64,000 bases of DNA. It comes from Micromonospora nigra. Lineage in GTDB: Bacteria; Actinomycetota; Actinomycetes; Mycobacteriales; Micromonosporaceae. Each line of letters opens with the position of its first letter. Within the stretch, counting starts at the first letter, position 1. The stretch is taken from positions 3,525,501 to 3,589,500 of the forward strand of contig NZ_FMHT01000003.1 in the NCBI RefSeq assembly GCF_900091585.1, read 5' to 3'. Shown one piece after another: positions 1 through 7,642 of this stretch. The notes beneath the pieces were generated by a model. That model had not been told where the DNA came from, did not search any database, and was given only the letters and a program-made list of their open reading frames with translations. Both the position numbers and the translations under genes were made by a program.

Positions 1-1233
1 CCGCTCTGGTGGCAGCGCGGCGACCTGCGGTACCACGACGGCCGGCTCCATCTCGGTGGGGTCGAACTGGAGGAACTGGCCGCGCAGGTGGGCACGCCGA
101 CCTACGTCTGTCGGGCCGGGCGGGTGGAGGACAACATCGACCGGCTGTCGGGCGCGTTGGCAGCCGCGGGCGTCGACCACCGGATCTACTACGCGATCAA
201 GGCCAACCGGTCACCGGCGCTCCTGTCCTACCTGCGCACCCGGGGCCGGTGCGGCGTCGACGTCTGCTCCTCGGGGGAGCTGATGCACGCACTCGGGTGC
301 GGGTACGCGCCGGAGGAGATCTCCTTCACCGGCACCTCGCTGTCCGCCCGGGAGATCGACATCCTCGCGCGCTTCCGGCGGCTACGGATCAACGTCGACT
401 CGGTCTCGGCACTGGAGAGCCTCGGCCGAGCCTGCCCGGGGCGGGAGATCGGCCTGCGGATCAACCCGGCGGTGGGGGTCGGCTACCGCAACGACGAGCG
501 GTTGTCGTACAGCGGTGTGCCGACGACCAAGTTCGGCATCTACCTCGACCACCTGGCGGAGGCGAAGGCCGTAGCCGATCGGTGGGGGATGCGCGTGGTC
601 CGACTGCACCTGCACGTCGGCTGCGGCTACCTGGATTCGCAACTGGACCAGTTCGCCGAGGCACTCGACGTCGCCGACAGGTTCACCAGACACATCCCCG
701 ACCTGGTCGAGGTCAATCTGGGCGGTGGGCTGGGCGTACCGCACACCCCCGCCGACCGGCCGCTCGACCTGGACCGCTGGGCGCGGCTGGTGGGACAACG
801 GTTCGCGGGCAGGTTCCTCGTCGCGGTGGAGCCCGGGGACTACCTCGTCAAGGACGCCGGGCTGCTGCTGACCACCGTGACGTACGTCGAGCGGCGCCGG
901 GACGTCCTCTTCGCCGGTCTCGATGCCGGGTTCAACCTGGCGATGGAGCCGGCGTTCTACGGCCTGCCCTGTGAACCCGTGGCGGTCGCGCCGCGCTGGA
1001 ACGAGGGTACCGAGCGCTACACCGTCGTCGGGAACGTCAACGAGGCCCTCGACGTGTGGGCGGTGGACCACCACCTTCACCGGCTGCATCCCGGCGACCG
1101 GGTGGCACTGCTCAACTCCGGCGGCTACGCGGCCTCCATGCGCTCCGACCACTGCCTTCGGGGACAGGCGGGGACGTACTACTCATCGACTAGGGGCCGG
1201 GGGCCGCACCCGGAAGGGGCGGCCCCGGCCTGA
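1..1233 (+). CDS. PLP-dependent fold-III decarboxylase (DAP/ornithine decarboxylase-like), 5' truncated
   Basis: The reading frame is open at base 1, so the gene starts upstream of the window. Alanine-racemase-type barrel of the diaminopimelate/ornithine decarboxylase family: the PLP lysine lies in YYAIKANR (codon 199-201), followed by HVGCG, a glycine-rich NLGGGLG phosphate-binding stretch and EPGDYLV. Diaminopimelate decarboxylases normally carry a GPxCExxD motif that reaches into the partner active site. Here that stretch reads GNVNEALD, with Asn (1039-1041) where Cys is expected. This argues for a substrate other than diaminopimelate. It ends 17 bases before the methyltransferase start. 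Inference: it may decarboxylate S-methylmethionine or a related sulfonium amino acid made by the next gene. Family call is firm, substrate is not. Confidence 0.8.
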   Translation, partial: PLWWQRGDLRYHDGRLHLGGVELEELAAQVGTPTYVCRAGRVEDNIDRLSGALAAAGVDHRIYYAIKANRSPALLSYLRTRGRCGVDVCSSGELMHALGCGYAPEEISFTGTSLSAREIDILARFRRLRINVDSVSALESLGRACPGREIGLRINPAVGVGYRNDERLSYSGVPTTKFGIYLDHLAEAKAVADRWGMRVVRLHLHVGCGYLDSQLDQFAEALDVADRFTRHIPDLVEVNLGGGLGVPHTPADRPLDLDRWARLVGQRFAGRFLVAVEPGDYLVKDAGLLLTTVTYVERRRDVLFAGLDAGFNLAMEPAFYGLPCEPVAVAPRWNEGTERYTVVGNVNEALDVWAVDHHLHRLHPGDRVALLNSGGYAASMRSDHCLRGQAGTYYSSTRGRGPHPEGAAPA

Positions 1234-1250
1234 TCTGGAGGTTGGTCACT

Positions 1251-2162
1251 GTGTCGGACAGCATGCTGTCAACGCGGCCACCCGCTCGGGCGGGCTTTCG
1301 GGAATCGCTTCCCAGCTTCGCCTTCGACCCGACCGATCCGTGGACGCTGACGTTCCAGGCCGGACTCGAGCGGGCGGACCTACAGGGCAAGCGCGTCTAC
1401 GAGGTGGGGGTGGGCACCGGCACGAACGTCGCCTTCATGTTGCGGCACTGCGCCGCCGCGCTGGTTCTCGGCAGCGACCTGGATCCCCGCCTGCCAGCGC
1501 TGGCGCAGAGGTTCGTCGCCGAGGTGGAGCCCGATCTGGCGGACCGGTTCAGGCCGATTCCCGGTTCGGTCAGTCTCCTCGACCTGCCCGCCGCGGTGGC
1601 CGGGGTGGCCACCGCCGATGTCGTCGTCGGTTGCCTGCCCCAGGTGCCGAACCCGCAGGATGCGCGGTACGCCCGGTTCCGCCTCGCCCAGCTGCGGGTT
1701 CAGGCCGGCAATGAGCAGCCGGCCGCCGACCACCTGGCCCACTACTATCCGTGGGAGGCCTTCGACGACTATCCGTTCAACTGCCTCGGGCTGGGGTTGA
1801 TCGAGGCGCTGCTCCGCCGGGTCCGGGGTCACGCGCCGCAGGCGCAGGTCGTCCTCAACCTCGGCTGCCGTGTCGGCAGGGAATCCCTGCTCAGACTGTT
1901 TCGGGTGAACGGGTACCGGCCCGAGGTGCTCGCCTCGTGCATCGTGCGGCAGAGCGACCGGACCGAGATCTCGTTCTTCGTGGCGCTGGAGGCCGCGATG
2001 CGGGGCACCGGTTTCGAGGACGTCGTCCCGTGCGAGTTCTACGCCGACCCGGAGGGTCATCGGCCGATCTCGGCGACGACCGCGCAGGAACTGCTGACCG
2101 CCGACCCGGCCACACCGGTGTTCCACGAGATCTGCGTCCTGCGCGGGCACCCCGAACAGTAG
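1251..2162 (+). CDS. Methionine S-methyltransferase-like SAM methyltransferase (MMT/MmtN type)
   Basis: A 303-residue class I SAM methyltransferase. The SAM-binding motif is VYEVGVGTGTN. From memory, the chain parallels the N-terminal domain of plant methionine S-methyltransferase: FDPTDPWTLTFQAGLE against its DWSFTFYEGLN region, VVGCLPQVPNP against VGCIPQILNP, then GLGLIEALL, a VVLNLGCRVG strand where the plant enzyme has IFNMGGRPG, and FRVNGYRPE where it has FERRGFRV. The length matches stand-alone bacterial MmtN enzymes that make S-methyl-L-methionine for DMSP. Start chosen as GTG 1251, nine bases after GGAGG at 1237-1241; TTG 1242 would abut that site and ATG 1263 is also in frame. It sits between the decarboxylase and the dioxygenase, apparently in one operon. 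Substrate is inferred. Confidence 0.7.
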   Translation: MSDSMLSTRPPARAGFRESLPSFAFDPTDPWTLTFQAGLERADLQGKRVYEVGVGTGTNVAFMLRHCAAALVLGSDLDPRLPALAQRFVAEVEPDLADRFRPIPGSVSLLDLPAAVAGVATADVVVGCLPQVPNPQDARYARFRLAQLRVQAGNEQPAADHLAHYYPWEAFDDYPFNCLGLGLIEALLRRVRGHAPQAQVVLNLGCRVGRESLLRLFRVNGYRPEVLASCIVRQSDRTEISFFVALEAAMRGTGFEDVVPCEFYADPEGHRPISATTAQELLTADPATPVFHEICVLRGHPEQ

Positions 2163-2227
2163 GACCGCCAGCGGCCCGTGGTGATTCCCCCCGTTCACCG
2201 GACATTTCGACGACGCGAGGTATGACA

Positions 2228-3283
2228 GTGAACCCTAGGCCAGGCACGGTCGCTCCGACCTTCACCCGGACGGAGCCCGAAGCATCCTTCAGTGTCCCGG
2301 TCCGCAACCGCCCCTACCTGGCCGGGTCGGACCACGACAGTTTCCCGGAGAGCGTGCCCGACGCCGGCGAGATGATCCCGGTGCTCGCGGTGCGGGACGG
2401 TGGCGGTGCGCAGCGGGTCCTCGCCGCCGCGGTCCGAGAGGTGGTGGACGAGCTGTTGCCCCGGTACGGCGGGGTGCGCCTCACCGGCCTGCCGCTCGCC
2501 GACCGGGCCGCCTTCGAGCAGTTGGTGACGGGGATGGGGTACGACCGCCTCGCCTACCACGGTGGAATAGCGGTCCGCAGGGTCGATTCGGAGGTGGCGC
2601 TCGCCGCCAGCGAGGAGGACCACCGGATAACGCTGTCTCCCCACAACGAGATGGCCTACCTCGCCACCTATCCCCGGCGGGCGATCTTCTTCTGCGAGAG
2701 CCCGGCGACGGTGGGGGGAGAGGTGCCGGTCAACGACATCCGGGAAACGTTGACGCTCATCCCCGAGCAGGTGCGGGAGCTGTTCCAGGAGAAGGGCATC
2801 AGGTATCACCGCAACCTGCCGCGCCAGTCGTCCGCCGGGGAGATGGGCTGGGTCGACACGTTCGGCACCGACGACAGGCAGGCGGTGGAGGGCCACCTGG
2901 CCGCGTCGAACTACGACTTCTGGTGGGGCGAGGGCGACCGGTTGCACTACAACTACCGGCGGGCCGCCTTCGCCACCCATCCCGAGACGGGCGAGACGTT
3001 GTGGTTCAACCAGGTGACGGAGCTGCACAGCTCCTACTGGCGATCGCATCCGGGCTTCCCGAGTGACCTGTCGGACGACGACTACCCGGCGACGACCACC
3101 TTCGGTGACGGCACCCCGCTGACCGGGGAGCAGGTGGCGTTCCTGCGGGGAACGCTGTGGCGGACCACCCGAGCGGTGCGCATGCGGGCCGGTGACGTCC
3201 TGGTCCTCGACAACCAGGTCGTGCAGCACGGCCGGTTCGCCTACGAGGGGCCCCGGCGGCACTTCGTCAGCCTCACCCGGTAG
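2228..3283 (+). CDS. TauD/SyrP-like Fe(II)/2-oxoglutarate dioxygenase
   Basis: About 351 residues, TauD/TfdA family, expected to hydroxylate or desaturate a small amino-acid-derived substrate using Fe(II) and 2-oxoglutarate. The iron-binding HxE of clavaminate-synthase-like members is in SPHNEMAY (roughly residues 139-141), and the distal His is in NQVVQHGRFAYEGPR near the C terminus with the Arg that would hold 2-oxoglutarate. The start is a choice: ATG 2222 is one base from GAGG (2217-2220), whereas GTG 2228 is seven bases away and is preferred. It ends 5 bases before the aminotransferase, so the two are co-transcribed. A dioxygenase is not required in the known plant or bacterial DMSP routes, so the product may be an oxidised relative or something different. 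Confidence 0.8.
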   Translation: MNPRPGTVAPTFTRTEPEASFSVPVRNRPYLAGSDHDSFPESVPDAGEMIPVLAVRDGGGAQRVLAAAVREVVDELLPRYGGVRLTGLPLADRAAFEQLVTGMGYDRLAYHGGIAVRRVDSEVALAASEEDHRITLSPHNEMAYLATYPRRAIFFCESPATVGGEVPVNDIRETLTLIPEQVRELFQEKGIRYHRNLPRQSSAGEMGWVDTFGTDDRQAVEGHLAASNYDFWWGEGDRLHYNYRRAAFATHPETGETLWFNQVTELHSSYWRSHPGFPSDLSDDDYPATTTFGDGTPLTGEQVAFLRGTLWRTTRAVRMRAGDVLVLDNQVVQHGRFAYEGPRRHFVSLTR

Positions 3284-3288
3284 CCCTG

Positions 3289-4458
3289 GTGATGACACCT
3301 GACAAGCCCGAGCGCCGGCCCGCCCGGCCGTGGTTCTCGTCCGGACCCTGCGCCAAGAAGCCGGGATGGCACCCGGACGAACTCGGCGACGCCTTCGTCG
3401 GTCGCTCCTTCCGGCACCCCGGCGGCCGGGAGAAGCTCCGCGAGGTCATCGAGGAGTCGACCCGGATCCTCGGTCTGCCGGCGGGCTACCGGGTCGCCGT
3501 CGTTCCCGGCTCGGACACCGGGGCGATCGAGTCGGCGCTGTGGAACCTGGTGGGCCACCGCGGGGTGGCGGTCTGCTGTTGGGAGAACTTCGGCTTCACC
3601 TGGTTGCACGACATCGTGGCGCAGCTGCGGATCCCGGACGTGACCGTCCACCGGGCCGACCGGTACGGTCTCCTGCCCGACCTGAGCACCGTCGACTTCG
3701 ACCGTGACGTCGTCTTCACCTGGAACGGCACGACCTCGGGGGTCTGCGTCCCGGGAGGAGACTGGATCCCGGCGGACCGGCGGGGCCTGACCATCTGTGA
3801 TGCGACGTCGGCGGTCTTCGGTATGGAGGTCGACTACACCAAGCTGGACGTCATCACCTGGTCGTGGCAGAAGGCGCTGGGCGGGGAGGGCGGGCACGGG
3901 ATGATCGCTCTTTCCCCCGCCGCAGTCGAACGCCTCGCGGTGTACCGGCCGGACCGGCCCCTACCGAAGATCTTCCGGCTCAGTCGGGACGGCCAACTCC
4001 TGGACGAGGTCTTCGACGGCTTCACCATCAACTCGCCGTCCATGCTGGCGGTGGAGGACGCGCTCGTCGCACTGCGGTGGTGCCGCCAGAACGGCGGGCT
4101 CCCCGGGATGATCGCCCGGTCCCGGCGGAACCTCGACGTGGTCGCTGGCTGGGTCCGGTCCGGTTCACACGTGGCCTTCCTCGCCGAGGACCCGGAAACG
4201 ATCTCGTCGACCAGCATCTGCGTGAAGTTCTGCCATCCCGCCTTCGACGAACTGACCGGTGCCCAGCGGGCGGACTTCGTCAACCGGGTGTGCGCGAAGG
4301 TCGAGCAGGAGGGTGCCGGGTACGACATCGGTTCGTACCGGGAAGCACCCCCCGGAATCCGGATCTGGGGAGGCCCGACCGTGGACACGGCCGACATCGA
4401 ACTCCTGCTGCCCTGGATCGACTGGGCCTTCTGGTCGACCCTGGCGGAGGTGGGGTGA
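3289..4458 (+). CDS. SerC-like class V aminotransferase
   Basis: 389 residues, resembling the phosphoserine aminotransferases of the archaeal/alphaproteobacterial SerC branch. It opens with a WFSSGPCAKKPGW stretch typical of that branch, has VVPGSDTGAIE for cofactor phosphate contact, CDATSAVFGM with the PLP-ring Asp, and the Schiff-base Lys (about residue 195) in WSWQKALGGEGGHGM. Start is GTG 3289 or ATG 3292, 5-8 bases after the dioxygenase stop. A biosynthetic SerC would normally sit with serine genes. Here it closes a four-gene cluster with a decarboxylase, an MmtN-like methyltransferase and a dioxygenase, so I infer it transaminates an intermediate of that pathway, for example an amine or 3-hydroxy amino acid. 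Housekeeping SerC remains possible. Confidence 0.78.
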   Translation: MMTPDKPERRPARPWFSSGPCAKKPGWHPDELGDAFVGRSFRHPGGREKLREVIEESTRILGLPAGYRVAVVPGSDTGAIESALWNLVGHRGVAVCCWENFGFTWLHDIVAQLRIPDVTVHRADRYGLLPDLSTVDFDRDVVFTWNGTTSGVCVPGGDWIPADRRGLTICDATSAVFGMEVDYTKLDVITWSWQKALGGEGGHGMIALSPAAVERLAVYRPDRPLPKIFRLSRDGQLLDEVFDGFTINSPSMLAVEDALVALRWCRQNGGLPGMIARSRRNLDVVAGWVRSGSHVAFLAEDPETISSTSICVKFCHPAFDELTGAQRADFVNRVCAKVEQEGAGYDIGSYREAPPGIRIWGGPTVDTADIELLLPWIDWAFWSTLAEVG

Positions 4459-4516
4459 CGCCGCCCGACGCGCGTCTGGTCGCGAGGTGGTCCGCTGGGA
4501 GGAATCGGGCGAAGGG

Positions 4517-4891
4517 TCACTCCGCCCAGGGCAGCGGCACCCTGGTGTCGCTGTTCGGCAGTACGGCCCTACCGCCCACCCGCATGGCGACGAGAGCCTG
4601 GGCCGGGCCGCCGACGGTCTTGAGCTGACGGGTGACGCCGCCCGGCAGGACGAGCGCCTGACCAGCCTCCACGAGCTTCGACTCGTCGCCCACGGTGACC
4701 TCGAAGGTGCCGGCGAGGGGCAGCCACACCTGTTCGAAGTCGATGCTGTGGACCGGAGTGGCGGCGTCTTCGCCCAGTTCCACCCGCCAGGTGCTCACCT
4801 CTGTGCTGCCCTGGCTCGGCCCGGCGAGACCGAACATCCGGCCGGCGGGGGTGACCGTGGTACGAGCTTCGGTCTCGCTGATGACGAACAT
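4517..4891 (-). CDS. Small cupin-domain protein
   Basis: 124 residues with one cupin barrel. Motif 1 lies around PVHSIDFEQVWLPLAGTFEV and motif 2 around GQALVLPGGVTRQL. Such single-cupin proteins are often metal-dependent enzymes or ligand sensors, but here only one His (PVHS) is obvious in motif 1, so metal binding is uncertain. Start ATG 4891 is preceded by GGAGG about 7 bases upstream. It is transcribed divergently from a MarR regulator across 81 bases holding a perfect AGTAAAG inverted repeat, so it is very likely that regulator's target. The substrate cannot be read from sequence. Confidence 0.8.
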   Translation of the reverse strand: MFVISETEARTTVTPAGRMFGLAGPSQGSTEVSTWRVELGEDAATPVHSIDFEQVWLPLAGTFEVTVGDESKLVEAGQALVLPGGVTRQLKTVGGPAQALVAMRVGGRAVLPNSDTRVPLPWAE

Positions 4892-4903
4892 CGAGAACCT
4901 CCG

Positions 4904-4939
4904 AGTAAAGTGGCTTTACTTCCAGCCGGGTCAGTAAAG
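4904..4939. promoter_or_regulatory. Candidate MarR operator between cupin and MarR genes
   Basis: A perfect inverted repeat AGTAAAG-TGG-CTTTACT occupies 4904-4920. A third copy of the half-site, AGTAAAG, lies at 4933-4939. It is AT-richer than its surroundings and centrally placed between the divergent starts at 4891 and 4973, as expected for a MarR dimer site controlling both genes. Binding is inferred. Confidence 0.6.
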
Positions 4940-4972
4940 GTCCTGCTTGCTCGCTGTGTCAAGCTGCTTTGC

Positions 4973-5446
4973 ATGACCGGCCCCGACCCGCTCGAGCGAA
5001 CGCCGTTGACCTTCCTGCTGGGCATGGCGTTCCAACTGGTCCTCACCGAGTTCGTCGCCGAACTCGACGCGATCGGCTACCACGACCTGCGCCCCATCCA
5101 CGGGCTCGTCTTTCAGCTGTTGCAGGGTTCGGGCGCCACCAGCACCGAGCTGGCCAGACAACTCGGCGTGACCAAGCAGGCGGCCGGCCAGATCGTCGAC
5201 CACCTCGAACGGGCAGGCTACGTCGAGCGGCGGCCGTACCCGCTGGGTGGGCGCCGCAAGCTCGTCGTCCTCACGGACAAAGGCCGGGAGCACATGCGGA
5301 CGGCGGGTCGCGTCCTGTCCGAGATCGAGTCCCGGTTGGCCGCCGGTTCGGAGGACGAGGGACTGGGCGTACTGCGTGAGGAACTCGCACGGATGATCCG
5401 CAGCCTCGCGGGCGACGACGTGCCCCCGCTGCGGCCCTTCTGGTAG
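4973..5446 (+). CDS. MarR-family transcriptional regulator
   Basis: 157 residues with a MarR winged helix-turn-helix: the recognition helix region STELARQLGVTKQAAGQIVDHLERAGYVERR is followed by the beta-wing with GGRRKLVVLTDKGREH. Helices at both ends would form the dimer interface. No strong ribosome-binding site precedes ATG 4973. Divergent to the cupin gene, with a shared inverted repeat in the gap, so autoregulation and control of the cupin gene are likely. Ligand unknown. Confidence 0.87.
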   Translation: MTGPDPLERTPLTFLLGMAFQLVLTEFVAELDAIGYHDLRPIHGLVFQLLQGSGATSTELARQLGVTKQAAGQIVDHLERAGYVERRPYPLGGRRKLVVLTDKGREHMRTAGRVLSEIESRLAAGSEDEGLGVLREELARMIRSLAGDDVPPLRPFW

Positions 5447-5496
5447 GGGCACGGGCGAACCGGACCGGACCGGTCGCGGTCGCGGTCGGCGACGGA

Positions 5497-6156
5497 TCAG
5501 GCGAGTTCCTCGCTGACGACGTCGGTGGCCCGCCCGCGCGAGTTGGTGGCGATCACCGCGATCGCGTCGAAGCCGGCCGCCGCCGCGTCGGCGTAGGGCA
5601 TGCGGCGACCGCCGGACAGTGCCGCCAGCTCCGGGTCGTCGGGGTCGACGAGGTGCCGCCGCTCGTCCTCGTCGCCGTAGTCGACCTGATAGCCGACCCA
5701 GACGACCAGTTCGAAGGTGTCCTCTTCGTCGGCGTCGACGTACCACTCGTCGGCGTCGCGGCCGGCGAGCTCCGCAGGGTCCCAGGTGTCGCAGAACAGC
5801 GCGTTGTAGCCGTGTGCCGCTGCGTCGAACAGCAGGATCGGCCCACCCTGCTCGGGCACCGCGTACACCATTGCCGGTCGCCCCTGGTCGTCTTCGGTGA
5901 CCGTCTCCCCGACCCGGTCGCCGTGGTAGCGCAGCCGGAAGCGGGTCTGCCCGTCCGGGGTGCGCAGTCGACCCGCCCAGCCGCACTCCAGCAGTCCGTT
6001 CCAGTGTCGTTCGGAGATGTTGGCCGGCCGGGGGGCCGGCTCGGTGAGGCCGGCCAGGTGCGGCGGACCCGAACGGGCCAACTCGTCCGTCACGGTCAAC
6101 GCTCCGTCTCTCGGGTCGTCCACGATGTGGTGGTGGGCCACGACGGTAGCCGACAC
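5497..6156 (-). CDS. Hypothetical protein, acidic, 219 aa
   Basis: Soluble protein with no signal peptide or membrane segment. It has runs rich in Asp/Glu (for example DADEWYVDADEEDTFELVVW and VDYGDEDERRHLVDPDDPEL) and ends SRGRATDVVSEELA. The start is GTG 6156 with no convincing ribosome-binding site; internal starts are possible. It lies between the MarR gene (convergent) and the MocR gene. I do not recognise the family and assign no function. Confidence 0.6.
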   Translation of the reverse strand: MSATVVAHHHIVDDPRDGALTVTDELARSGPPHLAGLTEPAPRPANISERHWNGLLECGWAGRLRTPDGQTRFRLRYHGDRVGETVTEDDQGRPAMVYAVPEQGGPILLFDAAAHGYNALFCDTWDPAELAGRDADEWYVDADEEDTFELVVWVGYQVDYGDEDERRHLVDPDDPELAALSGGRRMPYADAAAAGFDAIAVIATNSRGRATDVVSEELA

Positions 6157-6213
6157 CGGTCGTCCGGCAGGGCTGGCTTCGACACCGTCGACCCCGAAAC
6201 CTACGTGGACCGG

Positions 6214-7620
6214 TCAAGCATGCGTCGTCCCCGCTCGGAGAGCGCGAGACAGGCGGCGGACGGCATCGTCCATCAGGTCGGGTGGGGCTGCGGCGTAGGT
6301 CAGGCGCAGGTGCGGTGCCGGGGGCTCGGCCGCATACCACGGGCGGCCGGGGAAGACGATGACGCCTTCGGTGGCGGCTGCGGCAGCCAGCGCGACGTCG
6401 TCGGTGCTGTCGGGCAGGCGGGCCCACAGGTGCAGGCCGCCCCGGGGGATCGCCGGTGGGGCGAGTTCCGGCAGGTGCCGGCGCAGTGCGGTCAGCAGCG
6501 CCTCGCGCCGTGCCCGCAGCGCGGCGCGCAGGCCACGGCGGTGTCGGCTCCAGGCCGGGGCGGTGACGAACTCCAGAGTGGCCTGCTGTAGCGGGCCGGC
6601 GACGAAGAAGTCGTCGAGCAGCCTGCCGGCGCGCAGTCGGGCACCCGCTGGACCGCGGGCACCGATCGCGGCGATACGTAGGCCGGGAGCGGCGGACTTG
6701 GTCAGCGAGCGCAGGTAGATCACGTGCCCGTCGCGGTCGTCGGCGGCCAGCGGGGGCGGGGCCTCCCCGTCGATGGTGAGGTCGCGGGCGTAGTCGTCCT
6801 CGATCAGGAACGCTCTGGCGTCGCGTACGGCCTCGGTGACCTCGGCTCGGCGGTGACCTGCCAGTGTCGCGCCGGTCGGGTTGGCGTAGAGCGGTTGGCA
6901 GTAGAACAGACGCGCACCGGTGCGGGCGAACGCGGCGGCGAGTTGGTCGGGGAGCACGCCCTCGGCATCGGCGGGCACCGGTACCACCCGCAGCCCCGCC
7001 GCCCGGGCCGCCGCCAGCGCACCCAGGTAGGTCGGGGACTCGACGAGGAGGGTGTCGCCGGGTGCGGCGAGCGCGCGTAACGCGGACGACAGCGCTGCCT
7101 GCCCACCAGGGCAGATCACCATGTCGTCGGCGCGCAGCCGCGCCCCGGCCTCCCGGGCGAACCAGGCACGCAGATCCGCACGCCCCTCGGCCGGCCCGCG
7201 CAGCCAGGCCGCCGGCTGCCGGGCGGCGCGGGCCAGCGCGGCACCGAGCGCCGCGACCGGTTGCAACTCCGGGTCCAGGTAGCCGCCGGAGAGCGGAATC
7301 GCTCCTGGTGGCGGTAGTGCCAGTAACGCCTGCATCTCGTCCTCGCCCGCTCTGCGGGCACCGAGCGCCACCGTCTGCCACGACAGGTCGGGTGCGCGCG
7401 GCTCGGCCCGTGGAGCGGCCACGAAGGTGCCCTTCCCGGGCCGGGTCTCGATGAGCCCCTGTGCCACCAACTGCCGGACCGCTTCGGCGACGGTCACCGG
7501 AGAGGCCCGGTGCCGGGCGGTCAACTCGCGCACCGGGGGCAGTCGGGTTCCGGGGTCCGCGGCGGCCACGAGGCCGCGTAGGTGGTCGATAACGCGGGAC
7601 GTTGCGCTATCGTTCTCCAT
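6214..7620 (-). CDS. MocR-type regulator (GntR wHTH fused to aminotransferase domain)
   Basis: 468 residues. Residues about 5-70 are a GntR winged helix (RLPPVRELTARHRASPVTVAEAVRQLVAQGLIETRPGKGTFV). The remainder is a fold-type I aminotransferase-like domain with YCQPLYANPTGATL, DDYARDL and the PLP lysine in YLRSLTKSAAPGLRI. MocR proteins use PLP or its aldimine as effector and commonly control a neighbouring transporter or vitamin B6/amino-acid gene. The start ATG 7620 overlaps the divergent EamA start (bases 7619-7621) by two bases. A TACTCT -10-like hexamer sits 8 bases upstream on the minus strand, so the mRNA may be leaderless. Confidence 0.88.
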   Translation of the reverse strand: MENDSATSRVIDHLRGLVAAADPGTRLPPVRELTARHRASPVTVAEAVRQLVAQGLIETRPGKGTFVAAPRAEPRAPDLSWQTVALGARRAGEDEMQALLALPPPGAIPLSGGYLDPELQPVAALGAALARAARQPAAWLRGPAEGRADLRAWFAREAGARLRADDMVICPGGQAALSSALRALAAPGDTLLVESPTYLGALAAARAAGLRVVPVPADAEGVLPDQLAAAFARTGARLFYCQPLYANPTGATLAGHRRAEVTEAVRDARAFLIEDDYARDLTIDGEAPPPLAADDRDGHVIYLRSLTKSAAPGLRIAAIGARGPAGARLRAGRLLDDFFVAGPLQQATLEFVTAPAWSRHRRGLRAALRARREALLTALRRHLPELAPPAIPRGGLHLWARLPDSTDDVALAAAAATEGVIVFPGRPWYAAEPPAPHLRLTYAAAPPDLMDDAVRRLSRALRAGTTHA

Positions 7621-7642
7621 GAGAGACAAGAGTAGCGCTACT
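7588..7642. promoter_or_regulatory. Overlapping divergent leaderless promoters with palindromes (MocR/EamA)
   Basis: Two symmetric elements flank the overlapping starts. One is GATAnCGC-N8-GCGnTATC at 7588-7611, inside the start of the MocR gene. The other is the perfect palindrome AGTAGCGCTACT at 7631-7642, inside the start of the EamA gene. The hexamer TATCGT (7608-7613) ends 5 bases before the EamA ATG, the classic spacing for a leaderless transcript. On the other strand TACTCT precedes the MocR ATG by 8 bases. Operator role is inferred. Confidence 0.5.

Noticed and set aside
4931..7381. 816-residue open frame on the minus strand
   Set aside because: It runs opposite the MarR, hypothetical and MocR genes with extreme Arg/Pro/Gly composition. 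This is the usual antisense artefact in high-GC DNA.
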